Below are positions 1 to 8,042 of a stretch of 16,064 bases of DNA, piece after piece. Source of the stretch: Candidatus Methylomirabilota bacterium (GTDB taxonomy: Bacteria > Methylomirabilota > Methylomirabilia > Methylomirabilales > CSP1-5); assembly GCA_023249165.1 (NCBI GenBank), contig JAHFDE010000035.1, positions 1 through 16,064 of the forward strand. Direction: 5' to 3'. The notes under the pieces were generated by a model. The model worked only from the letters and a program-made list of their open reading frames with translations. It was not told the origin of the DNA and made no database searches. The position numbers were made by a program, and so were the translations under genes. The stretch's first letter is position 1, and each line of letters starts with the position of its first letter.

Positions 1-6
1 AGGGAG

Positions 7-174
7 CCCCTCGGCCCCGCTCGGGACAAGCCCCTCGACTGCGCTCGGGACAAGCCCCTCGACTGCGCTCGGGACAAGCCTCTCGGCCCCGCTCGGGACA
101 AGCCCCTCGACTGCGCTCGGGACAAGCCCCTCGACTGCGCTCGGGACAAGCCTCTCGGCCCCGCTCGGGACAAG
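7..174. repeat. 24-bp tandem repeat, 7 copies, with 72-bp higher-order pattern
   Basis: Seven head-to-tail units of exactly 24 bp end at 30, 54, 78, 102, 126, 150 and 174, each closing with gctcgggacaag. Two unit types occur. Type A carries ctcggcccc (units ending at 30, 102, 174) and type B carries ctcgactgc (the other four). The order is A-B-B-A-B-B-A, so the array also repeats with a 72-bp period. The first A unit differs from the other two by one base (cccctc versus cctctc). The array reaches the window edge and may continue. It lies just beyond the 3' end of the tRNA pair. No internal dyad or coding role is evident, although 24 is a multiple of three and frames stay open through it. Confidence 0.95.
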
Positions 175-179
175 CAAAC

Positions 180-209
180 GGGGAAAGCTCTTGTCAGAAA
201 GCTTTCCCC
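180..209 (-). terminator. Possible terminator after the tRNA-Glu gene
   Basis: A perfect 10-bp inverted repeat (ggggaaagct at 180-189 and agctttcccc at 200-209) encloses a 10-base loop. It sits 10 bases beyond the CCA end of tRNA-Glu on the minus strand. The bases that follow on that strand (gtttgc) form only a weak T tract, so termination strength is uncertain. It also separates the tRNA genes from the tandem repeat array. Confidence 0.5.
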
Positions 210-219
210 GCGCGTCGAA

Positions 220-297
220 TGGTGGCCCCAGCGGGATTCGAACCCGCGTTTCCGCCTTGAGAGGGCGGCGTCCTAGGCCGGGCTAGACGATGGGGCC
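220..297 (-). tRNA. tRNA-Glu (anticodon CTC)
   Basis: The minus strand folds as a full cloverleaf. The acceptor stem GGCCCCA/TGGGGCC is followed by discriminator A and an encoded CCA (220-222). The anticodon stem CCGCC/GGCGG holds loop CTCTCAA with anticodon CTC at 259-261, which reads GAG. The T arm is GCGGG-TTCGAAT-CCCGC. The 5' GGCCCCATCGTCTAG start is typical of bacterial tRNA-Glu. It lies 16 bp downstream of tRNA-Gln on the same strand, so the two are probably co-transcribed. Confidence 0.96.
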
Positions 298-313
298 GAC
301 AACGGAAACGGTG

Positions 314-387
314 TGGCTGCGGGGCGAGGACTCGAACCTCGACAACCTGATCCAGAGTCAGGTGGACTACCGTTATCCGACCCCGCA
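314..387 (-). tRNA. tRNA-Gln (anticodon CTG)
   Basis: The minus strand folds as a cloverleaf with acceptor stem TGCGGGG/CCCCGCA, discriminator G and encoded CCA (314-316). The anticodon stem CCTGA/TCAGG holds loop CTCTGGA with anticodon CTG at 353-355, which reads CAG. The T arm is CGAGG-TTCGAGT-CCTCG. The weak first pair U1-A72 is a known identity feature of bacterial tRNA-Gln, used by GlnRS and by the GatCAB amidotransferase. It sits between the greA terminator and tRNA-Glu, in the same direction as gltX. Confidence 0.95.
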
Positions 388-412
388 ATGACTCTCCTGA
401 TTCGGAAACGCC

Positions 413-442
413 AAAAAGAAACCCGGATTCAGCGAATCCGGG
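413..442 (-). terminator. Rho-independent terminator downstream of greA
   Basis: A perfect 9-bp stem (cccggattc at 422-430, gaatccggg at 434-442) with a 3-base loop is followed on the minus strand by tttcttttt (421-413). It lies 40 bp after the greA stop and only 25 bp before the 5' end of tRNA-Gln. It therefore ends the gltX-greA message, but it also lies inside any transcript that reaches the tRNAs. Confidence 0.85.
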
Positions 443-456
443 CGATGGGTGGCCTC

Positions 457-485
457 ACTATGGCTGAGGGGCGCCGGAAAGTCAA
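457..485 (-). promoter_or_regulatory. Probable sigma70 promoter for the tRNA pair
   Basis: The minus strand carries TTGACT (485-480), a 17-base spacer and CATAGT (462-457). The -35 box includes the TGA stop codon of greA. A short dyad, cctca (453-457) and tgagg (465-469), overlaps the -10 box. A start near 450 would give a leader of about 60 bases that contains the terminator hairpin at 413-442. The call rests on motif match only. Confidence 0.5.
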
Positions 486-970
486 GCCGAAAAAGGCTCT
501 TTCTGCTCGTGCAGCGTGATGAATTTTTTCACCTCGAAGGTCTTCACACCCCCGGGGGTTTGGATGCGTACCCCGTCTCCCTTCCGTCGTCCCACCAGAC
601 CCCGCCCGATCGGGGAGGCGATCGAGACCCACCCCTTCTCCCCGTTACTCTCCTCGGGCACCACGAGCTTGACCACCCGCTCGCCGCCGTTCTCTGCATC
701 GCGCAGGTAGACAATCGAGCCGAACCCCACGCGATCCTGAGGGACGGACCGCGGATCGATCGCCGAGAGGGAGGCGATCCGCTGCTTCAAGAAGATGATC
801 CGTGCCTGGACGAATCCCTGTCGCTCTTTCATCGCGTGGTAATCCGCATTCTCGGTGAGATCCCCGAGGAGGCGCGCCTCCTCGATCTTCTGCGGGATAT
901 CGATCCTGAACTCCCTTTCCAAGGCGCTCAGCTCCCCCCGCAGCGTGTTGAGCAGCTCTTGTAAGCCCAC
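482..970 (-). CDS. greA: Transcription elongation factor GreA
   Basis: GreA rescues backtracked RNA polymerase by inserting a coiled coil into the secondary channel and stimulating transcript cleavage. The 162-aa product matches the family length of about 158. Residues 1-75 form the coiled-coil domain with the tip motif GDLTENADYH, whose acidic residues D37 and E40 are the ones that act at the polymerase active site. The C-terminal FKBP-like domain has the family signatures SPIGRGLVG and TPGG. The start chosen is GTG at 970, preceded by AGGAGG at a 6-base spacing. An upstream ATG in frame would overlap the end of gltX and add 21 residues that do not fit the family. It follows gltX by 31 bp and is probably co-transcribed with it. 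A terminator follows the stop. Confidence 0.96.
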   Translation of the reverse strand: MGLQELLNTLRGELSALEREFRIDIPQKIEEARLLGDLTENADYHAMKERQGFVQARIIFLKQRIASLSAIDPRSVPQDRVGFGSIVYLRDAENGGERVVKLVVPEESNGEKGWVSIASPIGRGLVGRRKGDGVRIQTPGGVKTFEVKKFITLHEQKEPFSA

Positions 971-1001
971 AGCGATCCTCCTCACTCCCGGAAAAGCTGC
1001 C

Positions 1002-2444
1002 TTACGCGGCACCCCGCTCCAGAACCGCCGCAAGCCGCTCCAAACATATCTCGCGGCCCGCCAGCTCCATCACGAGAAACAGCGGGGGGCTCACCGATCC
1101 ACCGGTCACGGCGACGCGGGTGGGCTGGGCCACGTCTCCCAGCTTGAGTTTGCGCTCGGACGCGAAATCTCGGTAGAGTCTTTCGAGGGTTGCGGCGTCA
1201 AAGGGGCTCGTCCCCTGGAGCCTGCCGTGAACCTCACGGAGGTGCGTCAAGGCTTGAGGCCGAAGATGCTTCTCCACAGCCTGGGGATCATAATCGATGC
1301 CGACCCGGAAGAGGAAGCGGGAGTTCTGGGCAAGTTCCCTGAGCGTTTTGGCCCGCTCCCGAAAGGTACGGATGACCGCCTCGCCGAAGGTCCCTCCCTT
1401 GCCCGAGCCCGACCACGCGCCCGCCTTGGCCTCGATCTCGCCCGGAGGGATCCCCGCCTGCTCATAGAATGGGAGGAGGAGGTCCGCCAGCCACTTCGGA
1501 TCCGCTTCCCGGAGGTAATGGGCGTTCAGCCAGTCGAGCTTGGCCTGATCGAAGATGGCCGGGGCATGGCCCACCTGCCCGATATCGAAATAGCGAATGA
1601 GCTCCTCCCGACTGAAGATCTCCTGATCTCCGTGAGACCAGCCCAGACGGACAAGATAATTCACCATCGCCTGGGGGAGATACCCCAGGTCTCGATACGC
1701 CAGCACCGAGGTCGCCCCGTGGCGTTTGGACAGGCGCGTCCGGTCTGGGCCCAGGATCATGGGGACGTGGGCAAATCGGGGCACGGCAAGGTCCAAGGCG
1801 TGGTAGACCTGGGTCTGTTTCGGGGTGTTGGACAGATGATCATCCCCCCGGATCACGTGAGTGATCTGCAGCAAGCCGTCATCGACGACGACGGCAAAGT
1901 TATACGTCGGCATGCCGTCCGATCGCATCAGGATGAAATCATCCAGTTCGGCATTGTCAAAGCGGACCTCTCCGTGGATGAGGTCGTCAACGACGGTCAC
2001 CCCGGAATCTCGCACCCGGAGGCGAAGCGACCAGGGTCTTCCCGGCTCCACCCGCCGATCCCGACATCGGCCGTCATAGTGAGGGGAGCGCCCCGCCGCG
2101 AGGGCCGCTCTGCGGCGCTCCTCGAGCTCCTCGGGGGTACAGACGCATCGATAGGCCCTGCCTGCCTTGAGGAGCTGCTCGGCATACCCCCGATAGATCG
2201 AGAGCCGCTCCGCCTGGCGATAGGGCGCCTCGTCCCAATCCAGCCCAAGCCACTTCAGGCTCTCCACGATCGCCTCGACCGACTCTTCCGTCGAGCGGTC
2301 GACGTCCGTGTCCTCGATCCGCAGGAGAAAAACCCCGCCGTGATGTCGGGCGAAGAGCCAGTTGTACAGGGCCGTCCGGGCCCCCCCCACGTGAAGATGG
2401 CCGCTGGGCGACGGGGCAAACCGCACGCGGATCCGCTCATTCAT
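1002..2444 (-). CDS. gltX: Glutamyl-tRNA synthetase
   Basis: This class I aminoacyl-tRNA synthetase joins glutamate to tRNA-Glu, and in organisms lacking GlnRS also to tRNA-Gln. The 480-aa product matches the usual 470-490 aa. The N-terminal Rossmann fold has the HIGH-type motif SGHLHVGGART (HLHVG at 16-20). A zinc-knuckle-like insert contains C100, C102 and C127. The KMSKS-type motif is LSKRH at 238-242. The C-terminal anticodon-binding region ends with a typical TGGSVSPPLF-like segment. The ATG at 2444 gives the conserved N-terminus RVRFAPSPSG. Its purine-rich upstream tract (GGAGGGGGGG) is about 15 bases away, which is long. A good promoter lies at 2481-2510. Whether the enzyme is discriminating or non-discriminating cannot be read directly here, but the nearby tRNA-Glu and tRNA-Gln genes make the question relevant. 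Confidence 0.97.
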   Translation of the reverse strand: MNERIRVRFAPSPSGHLHVGGARTALYNWLFARHHGGVFLLRIEDTDVDRSTEESVEAIVESLKWLGLDWDEAPYRQAERLSIYRGYAEQLLKAGRAYRCVCTPEELEERRRAALAAGRSPHYDGRCRDRRVEPGRPWSLRLRVRDSGVTVVDDLIHGEVRFDNAELDDFILMRSDGMPTYNFAVVVDDGLLQITHVIRGDDHLSNTPKQTQVYHALDLAVPRFAHVPMILGPDRTRLSKRHGATSVLAYRDLGYLPQAMVNYLVRLGWSHGDQEIFSREELIRYFDIGQVGHAPAIFDQAKLDWLNAHYLREADPKWLADLLLPFYEQAGIPPGEIEAKAGAWSGSGKGGTFGEAVIRTFRERAKTLRELAQNSRFLFRVGIDYDPQAVEKHLRPQALTHLREVHGRLQGTSPFDAATLERLYRDFASERKLKLGDVAQPTRVAVTGGSVSPPLFLVMELAGREICLERLAAVLERGAA

Positions 2445-2480
2445 TGTGACTGTGCTTCCCCCCCCTCCAACACCTCGCCT

Positions 2481-2510
2481 ATTATCCCTAGGGGAAAACG
2501 AGCCCGTCAA
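2481..2510 (-). promoter_or_regulatory. Sigma70-type promoter for gltX-greA
   Basis: The minus strand has TTGACG (2510-2505), an 18-base spacer and GATAAT (2486-2481), a 5/6 match at both boxes. Transcription would start near 2474, giving a leader of about 30 bases before the gltX ATG at 2444. The promoter lies just downstream of the octamer repeat block at 2535-2657. Confidence 0.75.
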
Positions 2511-2534
2511 CCCCTTTCACAATCCCGCGAGGAG

Positions 2535-2657
2535 GCTTGGGTGCTAGGATGCTGGAATGCTAGCAGGCTTGGAGGCTGGAAAGCTAGAAAGCAAAAACAC
2601 CCCTGTAGCGTACAAGCTTCCTAGCCTTCTAGCGTTCTAGCCGTCCAGCCTGCTAGC
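2535..2657. repeat. Octamer-periodic imperfect inverted repeat (GCTRGRAN units)
   Basis: The left arm (2535-2590) is seven degenerate 8-base units read on the plus strand: gcttgggt, gctaggat, gctggaat, gctagcag, gcttggag, gctggaaa and gctagaaa. The right arm (2615-2657) is the reverse-complement type, also with an 8-base period: agcttcct, agccttct, agcgttct, agccgtcc, agcctgct. A 24-base centre separates the arms. Together they could fold into a long imperfect hairpin in RNA from either strand. The block fills the gap between the end of the response-regulator operon and the gltX promoter. The last right-arm unit supplies the TAG stop of the receiver gene (2653-2655). It may act as a terminator, but it has no T tract. 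Confidence 0.88.
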
Positions 2658-3222
2658 GATCGACCATCCGGGCCACAGTGTCCAGGAAATTCCCGGGCTC
2701 GATGGGTTTCGTGAGGTATGTGGCTCCCATCTTCCGCGTCTCCTCCCTGGAGGCGTCGCTTTGGAAGGCGGTGAGGACCATAATAGGAATCTGCGCCGTC
2801 CGAGGGCTTTCCCGGATCTGCCGGCACATCGTGATCCCGTCCACCTCGGGGAGGAGCAGGTCCGCGACCACCAGCTCTGGCTTCCACTGCTGACAGAACT
2901 GGAGACCTTCCTTGCCGTTCTTCGCTCCGAGGACCACATAGCCGGCCCTCGTCAAGAGATCCGTGAGGAACCGGCGAAAGAGCTCATCATCCTCCACCAC
3001 CAGGATGCGCCGCGCCTCGGACCCCTCGGGGCCCCGGCGCTCCTCGGCGGTTTCCCAGGCGAGTTCCTCTGGCTTGACCTGGGTCACCTGGCCGCAATTG
3101 GGACAGTAGACCGGGAAACTCTCCACGTGGGAAATCGCATCCCAGACGGCAAAGCGGACACCGCACACCCGGCAGACAAAGACCGGCCGATCCCCGAGCA
3201 CCTCCTCCCGGCTCTGCGTCAT
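2653..3222 (-). CDS. Zinc-ribbon receiver-domain response regulator
   Basis: The 189-aa protein has two parts. Residues 17-43 hold two CxxC pairs (C17, C20, C40, C43), which looks like a zinc ribbon. Residues 72-189 are a CheY-like receiver with acidic pocket D78/D79, phosphoacceptor D121 in VVADLLLPEVDG, T151 and K172 in the TKP motif, so it should be phosphorylatable. There is no DNA-binding, enzymatic or other output domain beyond the ribbon. The ATG at 3222 has GGGAGG at a 6-base spacing and overlaps the stop of the upstream kinase remnant by 4 bp (ATGA), so translation is probably coupled. The partner is presumably the hybrid kinase two genes upstream. The role of the ribbon is unknown: it could bind a partner, a nucleic acid or metal. 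Its stop codon lies inside the octamer repeat. Confidence 0.9.
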   Translation of the reverse strand: MTQSREEVLGDRPVFVCRVCGVRFAVWDAISHVESFPVYCPNCGQVTQVKPEELAWETAEERRGPEGSEARRILVVEDDELFRRFLTDLLTRAGYVVLGAKNGKEGLQFCQQWKPELVVADLLLPEVDGITMCRQIRESPRTAQIPIMVLTAFQSDASREETRKMGATYLTKPIEPGNFLDTVARMVDR

Positions 3223-3479
3223 CGGCCGCCTCCCGCCGCGTCGGGCATCTCGGCGCGCACAGAAGGAACCGTGAAGGAGAAGCGACTCCCCTTGCCTTCT
3301 GCACTCTCCACCCAGATGCGCCCCCCGTGGGCCTCGACCGCCAGCCTGCAGAAGGTGAGACCCAGACCGGTCCCCCGCCGCTCGTGCGCCTCGCGAAGCT
3401 CGACCTGGCCGAATTTATCGAAGATCCGGTTCTCCTCCTCATCATCCACGATCAGGATCGCCGGCTCGTTGACGCCCAC
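3219..3479 (-). pseudogene. Internally deleted receiver-histidine kinase remnant
   Basis: This 86-codon frame starts with the first strand of a receiver domain (PAILIVDDEEENR, residues 6-18). It then jumps directly into the last part of a histidine-kinase ATPase domain: IFDKFGQVE, the G2 box RGTGLGL, and HGGRIWVES. The rest of the receiver, the phosphoacceptor His region, the N box and the G1 box are all missing. An intact relative would be about 350-400 aa. The frame is preserved across the join, so a short product could still be made, but it cannot act as a kinase. The likely start is GTG at 3479 with GGGGG five bases upstream, 10 bp after the stop of the hybrid kinase. It overlaps the next gene by 4 bp, so it may persist to keep translational coupling. 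An assembly collapse is the main alternative. Confidence 0.75.
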
Positions 3480-3489
3480 GCACGCCCCC

Positions 3490-5499
<2,010 letters not shown>

Positions 5500-5568
5500 T
5501 ACACCCTCTGCAGCGAATGTCTACGCCAGCTTGTGCACGCGGCATGCCAAAAAAGGCCACCCGTGCCA

Positions 5569-5598
5569 TTGACGGCGGCAGCCCTGCGCGCGTATAGT
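5569..5598 (+). promoter_or_regulatory. Sigma70-type promoter for the PHP gene
   Basis: TTGACG (5569-5574), an 18-base spacer and TATAGT (5593-5598) match the consensus 5/6 at each box. Transcription would begin near 5605, about 50 bases before the chosen ATG at 5658. This argues against the earlier ATGs at 5616 and 5622, whose ribosome binding site would fall at the very 5' end. The gap 5500-5657 is shared with the divergent kinase operon, for which no convincing promoter was recognised. Confidence 0.72.
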
Positions 5599-5657
5599 CG
5601 AGGAGATCCGCACGCATGATCATGGTCCTGTGGGGAAAGAGCTACGGAGACTGTCCC

Positions 5658-6506
5658 ATGAGCCCTCCCCCACCCGCGGGGGCAGATCTGCACCTTCACT
5701 CCTCCTACTCGGATGGAAGCTTTCCACCCCGACGGGTCGTCGCCGAGGCGGCCAGCCGCTCTGTGAGCCCGATCGCCTTGACCGACCACGACACTGTCGC
5801 GGGGATCCCTGAGGCACTCCAGGCCGGCACCGAGATGAAGGTGGAGGTGATCCCGGGCGTTGAGCTGTCGGCGCAGGACGTCAATCAGGAGGTGCACATC
5901 CTGGGCTATTTCATCCGCTGGGACGACCCAGCCTTCCAGAGGACGCTCGATTTCCTTGGGAGAAAGCGGCGGGATCGGCTCACTGAGATCCTCCGCCGTC
6001 TGGATCAGAAGGGAATTCCCCTGACGGCAGACGAGGTCCTGCAGATCGCTGGGAAGGGAACGGTAGGGAGGCTCCACGTGGCCCGGGCTCTCGTGGCGCG
6101 AAGGGCGGTGGGCACCCTGGATGAAGCCTTCGATCGTTTCCTCGCGCAAGGTCGGCCCGCGTATGTGGAGCGCACGGGATTTACTGCTCCTGAGGCCATC
6201 GCCGCCATCCGGCAAGCGAATGGGATCCCGGTCCTGGCCCACCCAGGGAGCAGCAGACTGGCCAACCTCGGACGTCTGATCGAGGCAGGCCTCCAGGGGG
6301 TCGAGGTCATGCACCCTGCCCACACGACCGAGGATGTCGTGACCCTCACCCGCCTGGCCACGAAACACGGTCTGCTCATCACCGGGGGCTCTGACTGTCA
6401 TGGGCTCGCCAAAGGGGGGATCTCCTTGGGCACGATCCGGCTCCCCTTGGCCTACGTGGAGTGCCTGCGGCAGGCGGTCCCCTCCCACCGGACACCCAAC
6501 GCCTAA
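5658..6506 (+). CDS. PHP-domain phosphoesterase (YciV/TrpH family)
   Basis: The 282-aa protein belongs to the PHP family of metal-dependent phosphoesterases. The YciV/TrpH branch includes RNase AM, a 5'-3' exonuclease, and nucleoside 3',5'-bisphosphate phosphatases. All family metal-site motifs are visible: DLHLHSSYSDG (H12, H14, D19), LTDHDT (D43, H44), PGVE (E69), EVHILGY (H80), LAHPG (H195), a histidine at 219 or 222, and the SDCHG motif (D246, H248). The ATG at 5658 has GGAG eight bases upstream. In-frame ATGs at 5616 and 5622 are less likely given the promoter position. The gene is monocistronic and divergent from the sensor kinase operon. The exact substrate cannot be assigned from sequence. 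Confidence 0.92.
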   Translation: MSPPPPAGADLHLHSSYSDGSFPPRRVVAEAASRSVSPIALTDHDTVAGIPEALQAGTEMKVEVIPGVELSAQDVNQEVHILGYFIRWDDPAFQRTLDFLGRKRRDRLTEILRRLDQKGIPLTADEVLQIAGKGTVGRLHVARALVARRAVGTLDEAFDRFLAQGRPAYVERTGFTAPEAIAAIRQANGIPVLAHPGSSRLANLGRLIEAGLQGVEVMHPAHTTEDVVTLTRLATKHGLLITGGSDCHGLAKGGISLGTIRLPLAYVECLRQAVPSHRTPNA

Positions 6507-6513
6507 CACACCC

Positions 6514-6529
6514 GGCCGATCCATCGGCC
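6514..6529. terminator. Weak hairpin between convergent genes
   Basis: A ggccgat/atcggcc inverted repeat lies 7 bp after the PHP stop and before the end of the convergent Trm112-like gene. It can form a 6-bp GC-rich stem with a 4-base loop. No T tract follows on either strand, so it is only a candidate terminator. Confidence 0.3.
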
Positions 6530-6564
6530 TCACACCCTCCTCGGAGAAGGTGATCCCGCCGCGC

Positions 6565-6744
6565 TCATTTTCCCTCCCGGGAGGGCATCTCTGCCTCGTC
6601 GATGAGCATGACGGGGATCCCATCCCGAATGGGATACCGGCGACCGCACGCCTGGCAGATGATCCTCTGGCCCACCTCATCGAGCCGGACCTCACCTCTG
6701 CAGGCAGGACAGGCCAGAATCTCCAAGAACTCCTTGTCGATCAT
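6565..6744 (-). CDS. Trm112-like zinc-ribbon protein
   Basis: This 59-aa protein belongs to the Trm112/YcaR family (PF03966). It starts with the typical LEILACPAC and has two CxxC pairs (C12, C15 and C30, C33) followed by YPIRDGIPVML, the family signature. In eukaryotes and archaea Trm112 is the small activating partner of methyltransferases that modify tRNA, rRNA and release factors; bacterial members are less well studied. The ATG at 6744 is preceded by GGGAGGAGTG. It is 30 bp downstream of the substrate-binding protein gene and probably shares its transcript. The last codons contain a 14-bp palindrome (6572-6585). Confidence 0.92.
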   Translation of the reverse strand: MIDKEFLEILACPACRGEVRLDEVGQRIICQACGRRYPIRDGIPVMLIDEAEMPSREGK

Positions 6745-6774
6745 CACTCCTCCCGCGCTACGCAAACTTGCTCT

Positions 6775-7989
6775 CTACGTCCGGCAGCCGGTCTCTTCCA
6801 CAGACCTGAGCAGTTCCTCCCCGGGAATGACGACGAGGTCGTCCAGGATCCGGAAGGGATGCCGGGCCGATCGGGTAGTCCGCCCCCAGACCACATCCTT
6901 CACGACCTGGTGGTCCTCCCTCCGGATCGTCTTCACGCCCTCCGGGTCGCGGTAGGTGATGCCCTCCAACCGTTCGACGATCCTCTCGGTATCGAGAGAG
7001 CCCACCTCTTCGATGACCCGCTTCAGCAGATGGACGGCGGAATAGCTGGCCAGGGCCACATCCGCGGGGTACTCGCCGTAGAGCATACGATAGGCCTTCA
7101 CGAAGACCCGGTTCTCCACGGAATCCGGATAGGCGAACCAGTAACCGGCCGAGACCCAAAGCCCCGCCGGCATCTCATCCCCCAGCGGGCCCAGGACCCC
7201 TAACGACGCCCCTCCGGGATTGACAAAGAACTTCACCCGCTCAAAAAAGCCGAGGGGCAGGGCCTGCCTGACGAAGGCAACAAGCTCTTGTCCCCACAGG
7301 GTAGACAAGACCCCATCCGGTTTGGCTTCCATCACGGCCTGAATGACACTCGTGTAATCGGCGGTGAAGCGCCTGGGCCAAAACTCCCCGACAAACTCGA
7401 CATCGGGCCTGACCTTTCTGAGCGCCGCCTGAAAGGTCTCCCAGGCATCGCGGCCGTACTCGCCGGCCCCGATACCGACCCATCGCTTGGCCGGCCTGTC
7501 CTTCATGACCAGCGCCGCCGCCCGGGCGTCCATGATGGCGTTGGGGACGATCCGAAAGGCATAGCGGTGACAGGCCCGACCGGTCAACTGATCGGCGGCG
7601 GCGTGCGTGAAGAGAATGATCTTCCGATGCTGCTTGGCCACCGCGCTCACCGCCGAGGCGACGCTCGACGAATCCACTCCCACGAGGAAGTCCACCCCCT
7701 CCTCGAGGATGTACGTCAGAGTCTTGTCCACCGCAACCGTGGGGACGCCCTCGTGGGCCACGAACACCTCCAGCCTCCGCCCCAGGATTCCCCCCCGCTC
7801 GTTGATTTCCTTCTCGGCCATCCTCGCCCCCTGGGATCCGTGTCTGCCGTATTCCGCTCCTGAACCGGCCATCTGGAACAGGGTCCCAATCTTGATGGAA
7901 GGACTCTCCTGGGCCCAACCGAAGCCAGGAAGGAGGGCCTCAGCGCAGAGAAGAGCCCACGGGAAAAGCCGGAGGATGCACCGCCTCAC
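6775..7989 (-). CDS. ABC transporter substrate-binding protein, branched-chain amino acid type
   Basis: The 404-aa product looks like a periplasmic binding protein of the LivK/Peripla_BP_6 type, which deliver amino acids, urea or small aromatic compounds to ABC importers. An arginine-led signal peptide (residues 1-26) ends with GFGWA before QES. The mature part begins IKIGTLFQMAG and contains the typical EINERGGILGR and a ligand-domain pattern of two alpha/beta lobes. The start is GTG at 7989, which has AGGAGG at a 5-base spacing. An in-frame ATG at 8007 lies upstream of that ribosome binding site. No permease or ATPase gene is nearby, so the partner transporter is elsewhere or the protein has a sensory role. 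A promoter overlapping the rimI stop may drive it together with the Trm112-like gene. Confidence 0.9.
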   Translation of the reverse strand: MRRCILRLFPWALLCAEALLPGFGWAQESPSIKIGTLFQMAGSGAEYGRHGSQGARMAEKEINERGGILGRRLEVFVAHEGVPTVAVDKTLTYILEEGVDFLVGVDSSSVASAVSAVAKQHRKIILFTHAAADQLTGRACHRYAFRIVPNAIMDARAAALVMKDRPAKRWVGIGAGEYGRDAWETFQAALRKVRPDVEFVGEFWPRRFTADYTSVIQAVMEAKPDGVLSTLWGQELVAFVRQALPLGFFERVKFFVNPGGASLGVLGPLGDEMPAGLWVSAGYWFAYPDSVENRVFVKAYRMLYGEYPADVALASYSAVHLLKRVIEEVGSLDTERIVERLEGITYRDPEGVKTIRREDHQVVKDVVWGRTTRSARHPFRILDDLVVIPGEELLRSVEETGCRT

Positions 7990-8042
7990 GTTGACCTCCT
8001 GATACATCAACACATGGCACACCCCGGACGGAAGTCCGCTCC

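Noticed and set aside
1..180. CRISPR array or repeat-containing protein at the left edge
   Set aside because: The 24-bp units are contiguous with no unique spacers, so this is not CRISPR. Although frames stay open through the repeats, no start, ribosome binding site or continuation beyond the tRNA genes supports a protein.
2445..2480. T-box or other riboswitch in the gltX leader
   Set aside because: The predicted leader is only about 30 bases long and has no T-box sequence or stem architecture.
855..2624. 589-codon open frame on the plus strand opposite gltX and greA
   Set aside because: It is antisense to two clear genes with all motifs, has no family signature, and is Arg/Pro-rich as expected for a shadow frame in GC-rich DNA.
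6572..6585. 14-bp palindrome ccctcccgggaggg as a terminator
   Set aside because: It lies inside the last codons of the Trm112-like gene (Pro-Ser-Arg-Glu) and has no T tract on either strand.
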